NCBI GenBank assembly: GCA_022453515.1
Contig: JAJNNY010000041.1
Coordinates: 62,001 to 126,000 of the forward strand
DNA length: 64,000 nucleotides
Direction of reading: 5' to 3'
Source of the DNA: Astrocystis sublimbata
Lineage: Eukaryota > Ascomycota > Sordariomycetes > Xylariales > Xylariaceae
The position numbers and the translations under genes are program-made. The notes under the pieces were generated by a model, which saw only the letters and a list, made by a program, of their open reading frames with translations, was not told the DNA's origin and searched no databases. Positions 35,379-46,330 of the stretch are shown piece after piece (the stretch's first letter is position 1; the number at the start of each line of letters is the position of its first letter).

Positions 35379-35811
35379 CCGTATCGGGAGAATACGTGGG
35401 CGAAGAACGCTTCTTTTGGCCTAGAACGGTATGTCTGTATAACATCGCTTGTATGGGGGGGTAACCCTTCTATTACAAAAGAAGCGTTGCCCATACGAGA
35501 AGCGTTCCTAGATTCTCGGCTTCTGATTGGCCAGATCAGTTCTGCTAGCTTAAAAAAAAATCAAAACTACGGGACGCGGCGAGGGTTCGAACTCGCAGCG
35601 TCCCATAGTAGAGTAGGCGAGCAGCCTACTATACTATTCACAGTTAGAAATTTTACCTTTTCTCCACTTATATGCTAGAGCCTGGACCCTGCCGGTGTGG
35701 GCAACGCTTCTTGTGTGGGCAACGCTTCTTTCCCCATACAAGCGATGTTATACAGACATCCCATTCTAGGCTAAAAGAAGCGTTCTTTGCCCACGTATTC
35801 TCCCGCTACGG
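35379..35811. mobile_element. Non-autonomous terminal-inverted-repeat element (MITE-like)
   Basis: The first 80 nt (35379-35458) and the last 80 nt (35733-35811) are near-perfect inverted copies: CCGTATCGGGAGAATACGTG at the left matches the complement of CACGTATTCTCCCGCTACGG at the right, and similarity runs on through GAACGCTTCTTTT and ATGTCTGTATAACATCGCTT. Both outer ends abut TA (35377-35378 and 35812-35813), as expected for Tc1/mariner-like insertion with TA duplication. Inside, GAAGCGTTGCCCATAC-type subrepeats recur in both arms. There is no transposase frame, so any movement would need an enzyme in trans. The interior carries a tRNA-like double hairpin. Confidence 0.85.
35552..35645 (-). 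ncRNA. Possible pol III unit (A box, B box, T-run) inside the TIR element
   Basis: On the minus strand TAGTATAGTAGG (35636-35625) fits the A-box consensus TRGYNNARNNG. GTTCGAACC (35592-35584) fits the B box GWTCRANNC, about 32 nt further on as in a tRNA gene. A run of nine T (35560-35552) follows. Two hairpins form: a 14-bp stem (35605-35618 with 35624-35637, one mismatch) and GGGACGC/GCGTCCC (35571-35577 with 35598-35604) enclosing a T-arm-like GCGAG/CTCGC stem. No matching 5' acceptor strand exists at the expected place, so it is not a working tRNA. A tRNA-derived short interspersed sequence or chance are alternatives. Confidence 0.35.
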
Positions 35812-36200
35812 TACCTAAAATTAACGGATGGATTGCATACTTGCCGTACGAACTACATGTAGGCATATACTATTAAATGATTACCTCTACCAGCAGTACT
35901 AAATATCAGATAAATGTAGAAGATACCTAGAGACGGTAGATGATTGCGTGTTACATCAGGTATTAATATTGACACCCGTGACATCTCTATATATTCACCA
36001 GACTTGGGTTCAATTCCGGTGCATCTAGGCGTTAGTACCTCCCACCCGAGCCACCTACCATTTGAGGCCATCCAACACGAAAGAAACCTAGAGCTTTCAG
36101 GCCCCACATTATTTTTTTCAGACTCACACCAGCATACGAAGACCAGAAGCTCAATGACTGCTATCAGAAGATACGAACACGATCTTTGATTCATATAACG

Positions 36201-38585
36201 ATGCCTCCGTCTACATTAAGCGGCCTGGATCGGGACGTCTACCAGATCGTCCGCAAATTTGAAGACCAGCACGCTGACGACAAAAGACAGCCCAAGTTCA
36301 CGGTTCCGGGCGTCTACGACGCTATAAAACAGTCAAATTCAAGTCTAAGTCGCCAGAAGAAGCGCCCGCTCGAGGACTCAATAAGCAGAGTCCTGCGACT
36401 GAGAAGGATGGAGAAGAATGAGGTTGACGAGGAGGCTGCTATCGAGCAAGCTCCCAGCTCCCCAATGCCAAAGGTAAGAAGAAGCTTGTCCCATCTTATC
36501 ATCTGGTTATCCATCTGTGGTTGTTCATCTGGTTAATCATTGGTTATTATTTATTGGATATCTGTTTGGATATCTGTCCGGAAAGCTGTTTCACTAACTA
36601 ACTGTGTGAGAGTGAAGCAGCGTGACTACTATCTGTTAAACAAGCAGATTGCAAAGTCGTGGAATATTTCTAATGAACGGTCTCAAATGGACTCACAGGC
36701 TACAACCACGGTCCCTTCAGAGTCGCAAACCAGCACGGAACAGCAACAGCATCAGCAACAATACAGGCAACCAAATGGAGAACCGAAGCCAAAAAAGCGC
36801 AGATCCGAGCGTAAAGAGAAAGAGGAGCGTGGCCCGCCTACGGGCGCCTCCCTCAGAGACCTTGGTGGTATGGATGAAGCCATCCAGATTCTTGTCAAAT
36901 CAATTACTTGGCCGATGCATGCGCCCGACGCCTGTGAAAAGGGACTTATTAAGCCGGCTCGTGGAGTTCTCATACACGGTCCCCCGGGCTGCGGGAAGAC
37001 CATGTTGGCGAAAGCATATGCCGCGTCACTAGGTGTAGCCTTCATTCCTGTGTCCGCTCCCTCACTCATTGCAGGCATGTCAGGCGAGTCAGAGAAGAAG
37101 ATCCGGGAGCTCTATGATGAGGCGAGAAATCTTGCACCATGTTTGGTGTTCATTGACGAGATAGACGCTATCATGGGCAAACGAGAAAACGCACAACGAG
37201 AGATGGAGAAGCGGATAGTCGCGCAAATGCTGACGTGCATGGACGATTGCGATCCTCAGAGGATGGGTGGCAAGCTCGTCGTCACGCTCGCTGCTACGAA
37301 TCGACCTGACAGCATCGATCCAGCACTGCGGAGAGCAGGAAGGTTCAACTATGAGATCGGTCTGGGGATTCCGAATGAGGCGGCCCGCGAGGCGATACTG
37401 CGCAAGATGTTGAGCAGCGTACCTCTTGCTGACGACATTGATTACACGTTCCTAGCCAAGCGAACCCCAGGATTCGTAGGAGCGGATCTTGAAGATATGA
37501 TATCAGTGGCCCAGAATGATTTGGCTACAGAGTTGTTGTCCGAAATAACCCAGGCATCTTCAGAGGCCTCTATGGAGATTGACTCTGACAAGCAAGACTC
37601 CCCAATTATCAAGCTACATTACGCCATTCTCTCAGCGCCCCTCAATGTCATACCCGAAGATAAATACACCTTGACGATGCGTCATTTCGTCGAAGCCATT
37701 AGAAACGTGCAGCCTTCCTCCAAACGTGAAGGTTTCTCGACTATTCCCGATACAACGTGGGCTCACATCGGGGCCCTCGACGCTGTACGAGAAGAGCTGA
37801 TGCTCTCCATTGTCGAGCCCATCCATCACCCAGAACGATTCAGAGCCCTTGGTATTGACGGTCCATCGGGCGTGTTGCTCTGGGGACCTCCCGGTTGCGG
37901 CAAGACACTCCTCGCAAAAGCCGTCGCTAACGAATCCAAGGCGAACTTCATCTCTGTCAAGGGACCTGAACTCCTCAACAAGTATGTGGGTGAATCCGAA
38001 CGCGCCGTGCGCCAGGTCTTCAGCCGTGCGCGCACTTCGGCCCCTTGCATTGTTTTCTTCGATGAACTAGACGCCTTGGTGCCCCGCCGTGACGCGAACG
38101 GAACAGATTCGAGCGCACGGGTCGTAAATATGCTCCTCACAGAGCTAGACGGTATGAACAGCCGCTCGGGCGTCTATGTCATTGGAGCTACCAATCGACC
38201 GGACATTATCGATCCAGCCATCCTGCGCCCTGGTCGTCTGGGCAACAATATCTTCATCGACCTGCCCAACGCAGATGGCCGCGTTGAGATCCTGAAGAAT
38301 CGTATCCAGCGCCTGCTGCCTTCATATGCTGCTTTCGATATCTTGGAGGCGGTGGCCCGCGACTCGCGATGTGAGCGGTTCAGTGGCGCGGATATAGAGA
38401 ATCTTCATGCTGCTGCGGCCAAGGCCGCGATGAGACGGATGATAGCTACTGGCGCTGGTCTAGACTCTGAGTCTGCCTCAATATGGCAGGAAGACTGGCA
38501 AAAAGCGCTTAATGAGACCAAGCCTAGTGTGTCAGATAGTCATGCAGATAAGTTTAGGGCTCTGAAGGAAATGGGATGGGATTAG
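36201..38585 (+). CDS. rix7: Ribosome biogenesis AAA ATPase RIX7 (NVL type)
   Basis: Type II AAA+ ATPase that releases assembly factors from pre-60S particles in the nucleolus. Exons: 36201-36473 and 36621-38585; 745 residues. The N-terminal domain begins MPPSTLSGLDRDVYQIVRKF and contains VPGVYDAIKQSNSSL; the intron joins KVRRS-side PMPK to RDYYLLNKQIAKSWN. A Gln-rich linker and the basic cluster KPKKRRSERK (likely nuclear signal) precede two AAA modules. D1 has GPPGCGKTMLA near residue 211, Walker B VFIDEIDAI and ATNRPDSIDPALRRAGRF. D2 has GPPGCGKTLLA near residue 514, FFDELDALVPRR and ATNRPDIIDPAILRPGR. Both Walker motifs and arginine fingers look intact. CDC48 is excluded by the N-domain and missing C-terminal motif. 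Confidence 0.94.
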
Positions 38586-39408
38586 TAATAAAGGCGGCTT
38601 ACGATCCGTGCAAACGATTGTATAGTGTTTTAGACGCTTGCCCTTTCCTTGCACATAGTTGTTCGTACACAATAGAATCGATGATGTATACAAAGTTGGT
38701 ACAAACGATTGTATAAACGGCCACCATGATCATAAACGGATCAATACCACACAAGAGTTATATGGTGTAGCAAGGCAATGTCATTCGGAAAGTTGACCGG
38801 ACTGGAGCACTTAATTCAAGATACAGAAAGAGCACATGGTTAGATGACAACACGTCAGGGGATCCATTGCGGGCGAGGGATTAATTCAAGAGACAGGGAA
38901 AGCACACAAATGGAGAATATTCGAGGGAAGCTACGCGTGACGGAGGACATTGGCAGATTCTAGACACGTTACATATGCGTTTTTGATCAGGGTAAGTTCT
39001 ATTGCAGTGCAGACTAATTGTTACTATACTTCGCGATGTTGTGAAAGTAAAATCCACGAGGTCTTAACAAAACTATGATTGATCATCGAAAGGGGTCTTT
39101 CAAAGGATCCCGTTTTCGTAGCTAGACATGGCACCTCGCGAGCCGGTACAAAGGGGCCCCTATGAATGGCCTGTCATTAACAACAAAAAGAAAACTCACA
39201 TAGCTCTGGATCTATGTGGGAGATTCGTAATTAGTTATTGCCGTTGATTTGGCGGTCTACCATAGGTGAAATACGCGTATCTATCGATCCCTACATGATA
39301 AACTAGTTAGCCGATGTTCAAGTTGAGATATCGATAGATACAGTCTTTTCTTATTGTTGATCGATTGGATAATTTATTACCCTCGTTTCCGCTGGTCAAG
39401 TCAGAAGA
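38586..39408. other. Intergenic with degenerate short direct repeats
   Basis: About 820 nt. Two pairs of imperfect direct repeats are visible: GTRCAAACGATTGTATA at about 38607 and 38699, and TTAATTCAAGAKACAG at about 38811 and 38881, suggesting old local duplications. No coding region. Confidence 0.55.
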
Positions 39409-41542
39409 ATGGCAAGAATGGCACACGAAATTCTAGGGCAGGAAGTTGCCGACTCCTTCACCGCCAACCCGCGGCTCAAGTTCGTTGGCTTCGCGGGCCT
39501 GGGCCGTCACGGCGGGGCCTTAATTCTCATCGAGAATGACCTCAGCGAAGGGAAGCAGATCCGAAAGCTCGTCGTATGTATCCCGCTGGATTCACTTATT
39601 CACGTTTCCGGCAAGTCTTGGAGGCATAGATTACCCGGACGGGTATCTGCACTCCCCGTGAACCCGCCAAACCCCCTCTTTCACAAGCAATTTATTGACT
39701 AGGACGGTATAGGTCAAGTACTCATACGGCTCCCTCTCGCTCGACGACGACCCAAACAACGATCCCGATGCAGATCTCAGAAACGAGTACAAATGGCTCA
39801 AGAGGCTCAGGGGCGCCGAGCACGTTGTACAGCTGGTGTACCTGAAGGATTGTGACATAATGATACCCGGCGCCTCAAACGGCGAGGGCTCGGCTGGGGA
39901 GCCGAAACCAGAGCAGGGAGACAAGCCGCCGTTGAGGAAGTGTCCTACGTTTGCCATGGAGTATCTCAGTGGGTGAGTGAGGGGGTGAGAATCTGTGTGT
40001 GCGTGAGCCCAGGTTTCGAGTCATTTCTGCAGGAGGGTTTGGGATGCTTCATTCAAACACCAGGTTGGATCTGACTGTGTCGGAGCGGGACATGGATCTA
40101 CCCCATACCCCTTTCTACTTGTTTATGTATGTACTATGAATACGTTTGCTAACATCCTTTGTAATTCCCGTCCAGGGGCACTTTGTGCGATTTCTACGAC
40201 AGACTGTGCCTGGCCAAGGTGTTGTGGCTTCCAAGCCGATTGCTCTGGCGGATGTTACTCTGCCGTGAGTAAACCGAATAGATAACTCTTCTACAATCTA
40301 CTCAAGAACCTCATTTTCCATTCCTTCGCCTCCCCCCTTTAAAATTCACAATTCTGTCGTGGTATCCCGCTCCTGCTGCCTTTGTAGCAAACGTAACAAA
40401 CGAGAATGCTGACGGCCAAGCATGGTTAGTGGTGCGCCAGTGCGTCGCAATGGCTTTCCCGCCCGATATCCCAGACGACCAGTGGGTGGAGGGTGTAGTC
40501 GTGCGTGAGGTGATCAAGGACCAACCGTTCTTTGGACTCTGCCAGAATTCGGCGCACCTCTTGAACTTCATGTTCACTGACCCTGTCCTGCTGGGCGACG
40601 AGCATCTGCCGAAAGTGCCTATGGTGAAGGTGAGTTAAAACTACAGGTTCATATCTAATATAGCTTGCTTTTTGGATGGCATGAATCGCCAGAGAAGGAT
40701 TCTGAATCATGGGAAAACAAGACGTTTTGTTATCCTTCTTTCTTCCTTCCTTCTTGGAGAGTGAAAAAGACAGGCCGGCTAACGTGGACCTTCAATCTCC
40801 TCAATGTCTAGATACTCGATTTCGGCCGCGGGCGAGAAGAGTCACTTGAACGTGGACAACGGTAAGTCTCCGCAGAACAGAGACACACTCGTCTCATCGC
40901 TCCCTAATTATTCACCCATACACATGAGGTCGCCAACAACTATACCGGTCATTAACCTATTCCGCCCCTCAACAGCTACTTACCCGACGCGCCATTAGAG
41001 TTCGCAAGCAGATTGAACTTGACTTGGGCAGCTGAGGTAAGCCAACCGCTAACTATTCGATATTACATGCTTGGTATCAAGCCCTCCTTCTCCTCGTCCC
41101 CAGAGGCGATCTACGAGTCTCCAATCTACATCTACATACATTCCGCTAATCTCCGCGGCCAATGACTCTATTGCAGGTCATGTTGTATTTCGCATGTATC
41201 TGGTGGCCAGCGGATGATTTGCGCCGTCTCGAGGACGAGTTTGCATACGAGTACGAATACACGGACGTGAACGGGGTGGCCAAGAGCGTACTCACGTTGG
41301 CGCCCGGCGTGCTACGTCGCTCAGATTTCATCGACCCGCAGCTGCGGGACATGCTGATGCGCCTGTTGGCTCCGATAAGCTCCCTACCCAGTCTGGCAGA
41401 CGTACTGGCTGAGACGGAAGCGGCCGTCGTGAACAAGGGGCCGGACGACCCGAGCCTCCACGGGGACATGGCGGGCGATTTCGACGAAAGTGACAAGGGA
41501 ATTCAAGATCTCGTGCAGCGATTCATCTATAATCCGAAATAG
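39409..41542 (+). CDS. Fungal kinase-fold protein lacking the catalytic Asp (probable pseudokinase)
   Basis: Belongs to a group of divergent protein-kinase-like proteins common in filamentous fungi. Exons: 39409-39573, 39713-39972, 40176-40264, 40430-40629, 40812-40861, 41012-41036 and 41177-41542; 384 residues, frame kept throughout. Visible kinase landmarks: VVKYS (ATP-site Lys), NEYKWLKRL (helix C Glu), FAMEYLSGGTLCDFYDRL (hinge), and ILDFGRGREE (DFG, Asp241). The catalytic loop, usually HND..H..N in this group, reads CQNSAHLLNF, so Ser212 stands where Asp is expected while Asn217 is kept. The C-lobe includes MLYFACIWWPADDLRRLE. The 25-nt exon (41012-41036) and its CAG acceptor are the weakest part. 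Role unknown. Confidence 0.75.
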
Positions 41543-42052
41543 CTGAGGTATCCGGACCCATCGGATGCCCCAGGCAGTTGTCATTATAGATTGTGCGCCG
41601 GTCACACTCAGGCATCGAGATAGACGAGGAGTAGTCAGATCTTGGAAGATTTTGATGCGATAAATTGTAACATGCTGCGAAAGGGCAGCTATCACATAGT
41701 CGGTAAGGGGATGCATCTATGCAAGGCACGAAATCTTTCTCGTTATCGCTAGGCAAAGGTCATCATACATAGCATTACTGTAATTCTAAACCCGATCCAA
41801 CCCCAGCCTTTCTAGAGGGCAAGCTCGAACTCCAGTACAGCCAGCGACCGAGGTGCTTGCTTTTTGTCGGTGTGTGTGTATGGGGAAAAAATCATTAAGA
41901 GGAGAGGGATATATGCTCGCACCAAACCACGGGGGGCGCCAGCCACGGTCTAGTCTATAAAATACAGTCGGTGGCCTATCCGTCTATGCACATGGTCTAT
42001 CGTTACACGTTCCGCATCGCTTGGCGGTATTGTCTGGTGTTGTTTGTTTTAT
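41543..42052. other. Intergenic, convergent 3' ends
   Basis: About 510 nt between the kinase-like stop and the cytochrome c stop. No gene or repeat recognised. Confidence 0.6.
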
Positions 42053-42886
42053 TTATGAGGTGGCCTTCTGGAGGAAGCTGTGGAGAGGAAGGGATGGTTA
42101 GCCAACAGGGTCTAGAGTAGGAAGTCGTACGATGGATGGATGGAAACGGGCAGCAGCGAATAAGCTTACGTGATGAGGTTGTTGCGGTCAGCGTCCTTCT
42201 TGAGACCACCGAAGGCCATCTTTGTGCCGGGGATGTACTTCTTGGGGTTTTCGAGGTAGGTGAACAGAGTGTCCTCGTTCCACTCGATGCCCTTCTGCTT
42301 GTTGGCGTCGGTGTAGGAGTAACCCTCGACGGAACCGGTCTTGCGGCCGAAAAGACCGTGCAGCGCAGGGCCGATCTTGTTACCCTCACCGTCCTTGAGG
42401 GTGTGGCACTGAGCGCAACGGGTGGTGAAGAGCTTCTCGCCCTTCTTGAGGTCACCTACGAGACAAGTCATTAGTCTCTTGTCTCTTGTATATGTCTAGT
42501 TGTTTAGTTGTTGACAGACGACTGCCGAATACAATTCGTATTTTGACGCATCTCCATCGCTCTCCTTGGAGAGCCAGCCATGCGCCACGATGCTGTGCAC
42601 GTGTGTGACGATGGCGGTAGAAGGTTTGGTGAAAATAGCGCAGGCCCACGTCCATGTCCATGCCCATGCGTAGACGAGTCGCGAACCACGCAGTTGCATC
42701 GCACCAGCCCGAAATCGACGGAGTGATGGCCCTTTAGGCTTTGCGAGGCTCGAGGCGCAGGTTCGCAGTACAGCGACCACTCAATGGCTCGACAACAACA
42801 AAAGGCTCGACATTGAAATTCACAAACGATGACGACAGAGAGGCGGATCGGCAGCGAGAGAGTAACCTACCAGCAGAGAAACCCAT
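42053..42886 (-). CDS. cyc1: Cytochrome c
   Basis: Soluble electron carrier between complexes III and IV in the mitochondrial intermembrane space. Exons: 42886-42871 (16 nt, MGFSAG), 42455-42170 and 42077-42053; 108 residues, the normal fungal length. The heme-attachment motif is CAQCH, with His as one axial ligand and Met in GTKMAFGGL as the other. Other family blocks are [40 protein letters not shown] and [11 protein letters not shown]; the short last exon gives FLQKATS. The 415-nt first intron is unusually long for the window and sits after only 16 coding bases. A CCAAT at 43182-43186, about 300 nt upstream on the opposite strand, could serve a HAP-type activator; this is only a guess. Confidence 0.97.
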
Positions 42887-43614
42887 TTTGACAGTTGTGT
42901 TGAGATTGATAGGATGTAAAGGAAGGTGGCGTGGTTAGAGGTAGACGGGTAGGTTGTGGTTGTGAAGGGGTTACGTTGTATGGCGAGCGGAAAGATGGTC
43001 CAGGAGAAAGAAAAAAAAAAGTGAGTCAATGGAGATTTATGGTCAAGAACCATCGGGCCCATGAGATCAACACTCGCCGCCTTACCTTCCCTGCTTGCCT
43101 GCGTGCCACTAGAGACTCCAAAGCCAGGTTTAAGCAGCGTTTTTGGGCCCACAGTTACGGGGCCCCGCCAGCAGCGCCGGCCAATGACGAGGGGGCTGAA
43201 GTAATCCAGCTCCGAGGGAATCCGGTTGTACGGAGGTACCTTGTCTTGTCTAGCGCACTTCTCGAGCCTCTCTCGCCTCTGGCGCCCCTTGCACACCATC
43301 TTCAGGCCTTTCTTTAGCGAGAAATTTTCGCCGCAGCCCGAGCCCGTGTCCTGCCCGCACCCCTTCGCTACCTACCCGTCACCATTGTGCCCCTGATCAC
43401 GATTCACTACAGCGGCCGCACCCACCGCTTGCTTCTCTGATATGAGGCTAACCCCCCCCTCGCCCCCCCTGCGGTGTCTGGCGTAGGACAGCACCTGCAC
43501 CGAGACCGAATTCAAGGCCAAACCAACCTATTGTCAGGTGGTGGGGAGGTAGGTAGGTACTTACCTAGCCGAGCTCGAGGTTAGAGGTAAGGACCTCGCA
43601 GATACAACAAAGCG
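42887..43614. other. Promoter side of cytochrome c
   Basis: About 730 nt between the cytochrome c start and the Helitron remnant. CT-rich and C-rich runs, a CCAAT box (43182-43186) and a palindromic AGGTAGGTACTTACCTA cluster (43546-43570) are seen; no gene. Confidence 0.55.
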
Positions 43615-44650
43615 ATGGCGGTCGGCCTCCGCCACAACCACGACATCTCGCTTATCTTGACCAAAACCAAGGGCCTTGCCATGGTATTTTACATCACAAA
43701 CTACGCGACAAAGTTGAATACGCCAATGTGGAAGCGTCTTGTTCTTGCAGCCGAGGTTCTCCAGCAGCATCACGAATCCGGCGTCCGGCGGCATCAGATA
43801 CCGGATCCTGTGCAAGGCGACGAGCATCGGTCAGCTGTGTGTAACGAAGCCCGGCAGTTATTGATAAGGGTTGCCAACCGGGTCTTCCCGGAAAGAGAAC
43901 TCTCAGCCGTCGAGGTCTGCTACCACCTGCTCGGGTATCAGACGGATTTTACAAACGTACCAAACTGGTCGTTCTTACATTTGGATACTTTATATTGGGC
44001 AATATTCCGGCGATGGCCCACCTCCGCCGTCTAGCAGGGATGGAGACAGACACCGACGAGCCGCCCGAAACCGTGAATCTTCGGGCGCACGGCCGCACTG
44101 TCGTACTTCGAGGCATACGCAAGCAGAGGTGAGCTCCTCGCAGATACCTGTTTCCACGACTACATTTCTATAGTCAGCCCGGTGCGACAAAAGGACCAAC
44201 GAGATGACGAATTCCACATATCCTTTGAAGAGTTGTCAGAGGGCCAGGGCTAGGCCCAAAGGCTACGGCAGCCTCACGAGTACGCGGTGCCGATCTTTCA
44301 AGGATTCATCAGCAACGATCACAATGACGAGCACCCGGGATACTTCAAATGGTGCGCTTCACTGTCTGAGCCTTCTAGCACCCAGTCTCTAACTCTTCAA
44401 TAGCAACTCCGTACCCCACTTGGCCTTATTCGTGCCTTGGCGGAACTTTCTCTCTAGGGAAGAGGGCGACATTACTAACATATGGCTAACCTATAAAGCT
44501 TCCCTTAGTCAATGCCTGCGTTTCTGTATCTCGAATATCTCACTCCTCAGCAAATCAGCCGAAGATGCACGTAAAGACGCGAAGCTCTAGGCCAGCCGGT
44601 CCGAGGGCGACGATACCGTTGATATAGAGTTCCCTGAGGCATCTTAGTGG
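43615..44650 (+). pseudogene. Decayed Helitron (Pif1-type helicase) remnant
   Basis: Pieces of the large fungal Helitron replication/helicase protein survive in shifting frames. The frame at 43615-44034 reads MVFYITNYATKLNTPMWKRL, then LAAEVLQQHHESG and VPNWSFLHLDTLYWAIFRRW, which I associate with the Helitron helicase-like N-terminal region. It then stops. A second frame carries TDTDEPPETVNLRAHGRTVV (about 44050-44110), and a third, at about 44402-44650, carries NSVPHLALFVPWRNFLSREE, ITNIW and LLSKSAEDARKDAKL before an in-frame stop. The Rep tyrosine domain upstream and the helicase ATPase motifs downstream are absent, so this is a broken internal fragment. Confidence 0.75.
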
Positions 44651-45026
44651 AGGAAGGTGTCAGAATTGATGGGTTAATTTGGATGGATTGGCGCGGGCTA
44701 AATGAACCAGGGTCTACTCATCCCCTGAGAACCCGCCACACTAGTTATTAGGACACATCTCAGAGAGACAGCAAGACGCGCTCTACAGACAACACACAAT
44801 ACACACGCTTCTGAACCTCCAATTGACTGCACTTGCAGGTTCCAGGTTTTACCAAATGCCAACTGTGCAGTGAACTCTAGGTTTAGCGCACTTGCCGCTT
44901 TCTATCTTAGGTAGGTGAGATAAAGAGAGTTGGGCCCATCACGTGATTTGCAGTTTCCCAGCCGTCCAACGGCGTGTTTACGGCGTACATCTGCCTCTAC
45001 CTAACATATCACACCAATATCAATCA
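44641..45026. other. Promoter side of GCN5
   Basis: Roughly 380 nt from the Helitron remnant to the GCN5 start. An ATCACGTGAT palindrome (44938-44947) of the CACGTG type lies about 80 nt upstream of the start codon and may be a bHLH/Cbf1-type site. Confidence 0.5.
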
Positions 45027-46330
45027 ATGGATCCGAACAAGGAAGAGGCGCAGTCTATTGCGGCTGAACCCAGGCGAGATCGCCCTACAGCAAAGCGCAT
45101 AGCTTCAGAAGAGTTACGTGTCGACGCCGATGCTAAAAGAATCAAGGCATCCCGTGATGCACCCTCGGAATCAGGTGTTGAGCGCCCTGTCGTACAGCAG
45201 AGAATTCCTTTCCCAGACAAGGTTTCTTCCCTCCCCTCCCTTAAACAAAGTTTCGATTAAGCCTAACCGCCTTGAAGCCCGCAGTTTTAGAAGAGCGAAA
45301 TGGCGAGATCGAGTTCCGAGTCGTCAATAACGATAGCGATCGAGAATCCATGATTATTCTTACAGGCCTCAAGTGTCTTTTCCAGAAACAACTCCCGAAG
45401 ATGCCTAAAGATTACATTGCACGTCTCGTTTACGATCGTACACATCTATCGATTGCCATTATCAAACATCCTCTCGAAGTCATCGGCGGAATAGCAATCC
45501 GTGAATTTCGCAACCGTCAATTTGCCGAAATTGTTTTTTGTGCAGTTGCATCCGACCAGCAAGTAAAAGGATACGGAGCTCATCTTATGGCTCATCTGAA
45601 AGACTACGTCAGACCTACTTCCCCTGTGATGCATTTTTTGACTTATGCCGACAATTATGCGACCGGTTATTTCCAAAAACAAGGATTTACAAAAGAGATC
45701 ACTCTAGACAAGTCGATTTGGATGGGTTATATAAAAGATTATGAAGGGGGCACACTAATGCAGTGTACAATGCTTCCCCGAATCCGCTATCTTGAAGCTG
45801 GCCGTATGCTTCTTAAGCAAAAAGAAACCGTTCAAGCTAAAATTCGGCTCCTAAGCAAAAGCGACGTTATTCATCAGCCGCCTCAGCAATGGGCTAACGG
45901 TAATATTACACCTATCGATCCACTCTCTATCCCGGCTGTACGGTCAACGGGTTGGTCTCCTGGTATGGACGAGCTGGCACGAGAACCACGCCACGGGCCC
46001 CATTTCAACGAGCTTCGACGCTTCTTGTCTCAAATCCAATTTCATAAGCAAGCATGGCCCTTCCTCCATCCGGTAAACAGAGACGAAGTTAATGATTATT
46101 ACGACGTTATTACTTCACCAATCGATCTATCAACTATAGAAGAAAAACTCGGGACCGACGTATATGTCACTCCAAAAGACCTTGTCAGCGATCTCAAATT
46201 GATGTTCAATAACTGCCGTCAGTATAATGATGCATCGACGGTATATAGTAAGTGCGCAGCTAAGCTGGAGAAGTATATGTGGGGTCTAATCAAGGAGACA
46301 CCGGAGTGGTTTGAGTTACTTGAGGAGTGA
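45027..46330 (+). CDS. gcn5: Histone acetyltransferase GCN5 (GNAT domain plus bromodomain)
   Basis: Catalytic subunit of SAGA/ADA-type complexes, acetylating histone H3 tails. Exons: 45027-45221 and 45278-46330; 415 residues. The intron has a CTAAC branch-like site and a TTGAAG acceptor and rebuilds [19 protein letters not shown]. The HAT domain (about 75-235) has FAEIVFCAV with the general-base Glu149, the acetyl-CoA loop [10 protein letters not shown], and [18 protein letters not shown]. The linker [20 protein letters not shown] leads into the bromodomain (about 305-410) with [14 protein letters not shown] and [20 protein letters not shown], whose Asn in CRQYND is the acetyl-lysine contact. 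Nothing is broken. Codons end in A/T more often than in neighbouring genes, and the gene stands next to a Helitron remnant; whether it is the sole copy cannot be told here. Confidence 0.95.

Larger units (their letters stand above)
34843..36200. other. Spacer holding a terminal-inverted-repeat element
   Basis: 1.36 kb between the VPS20 and RIX7 starts (divergent promoters). Its centre is occupied by the inverted-repeat element at 35379-35811; a palindromic motif cluster sits at 35322-35345. The rest shows nothing identifiable. Confidence 0.6.
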
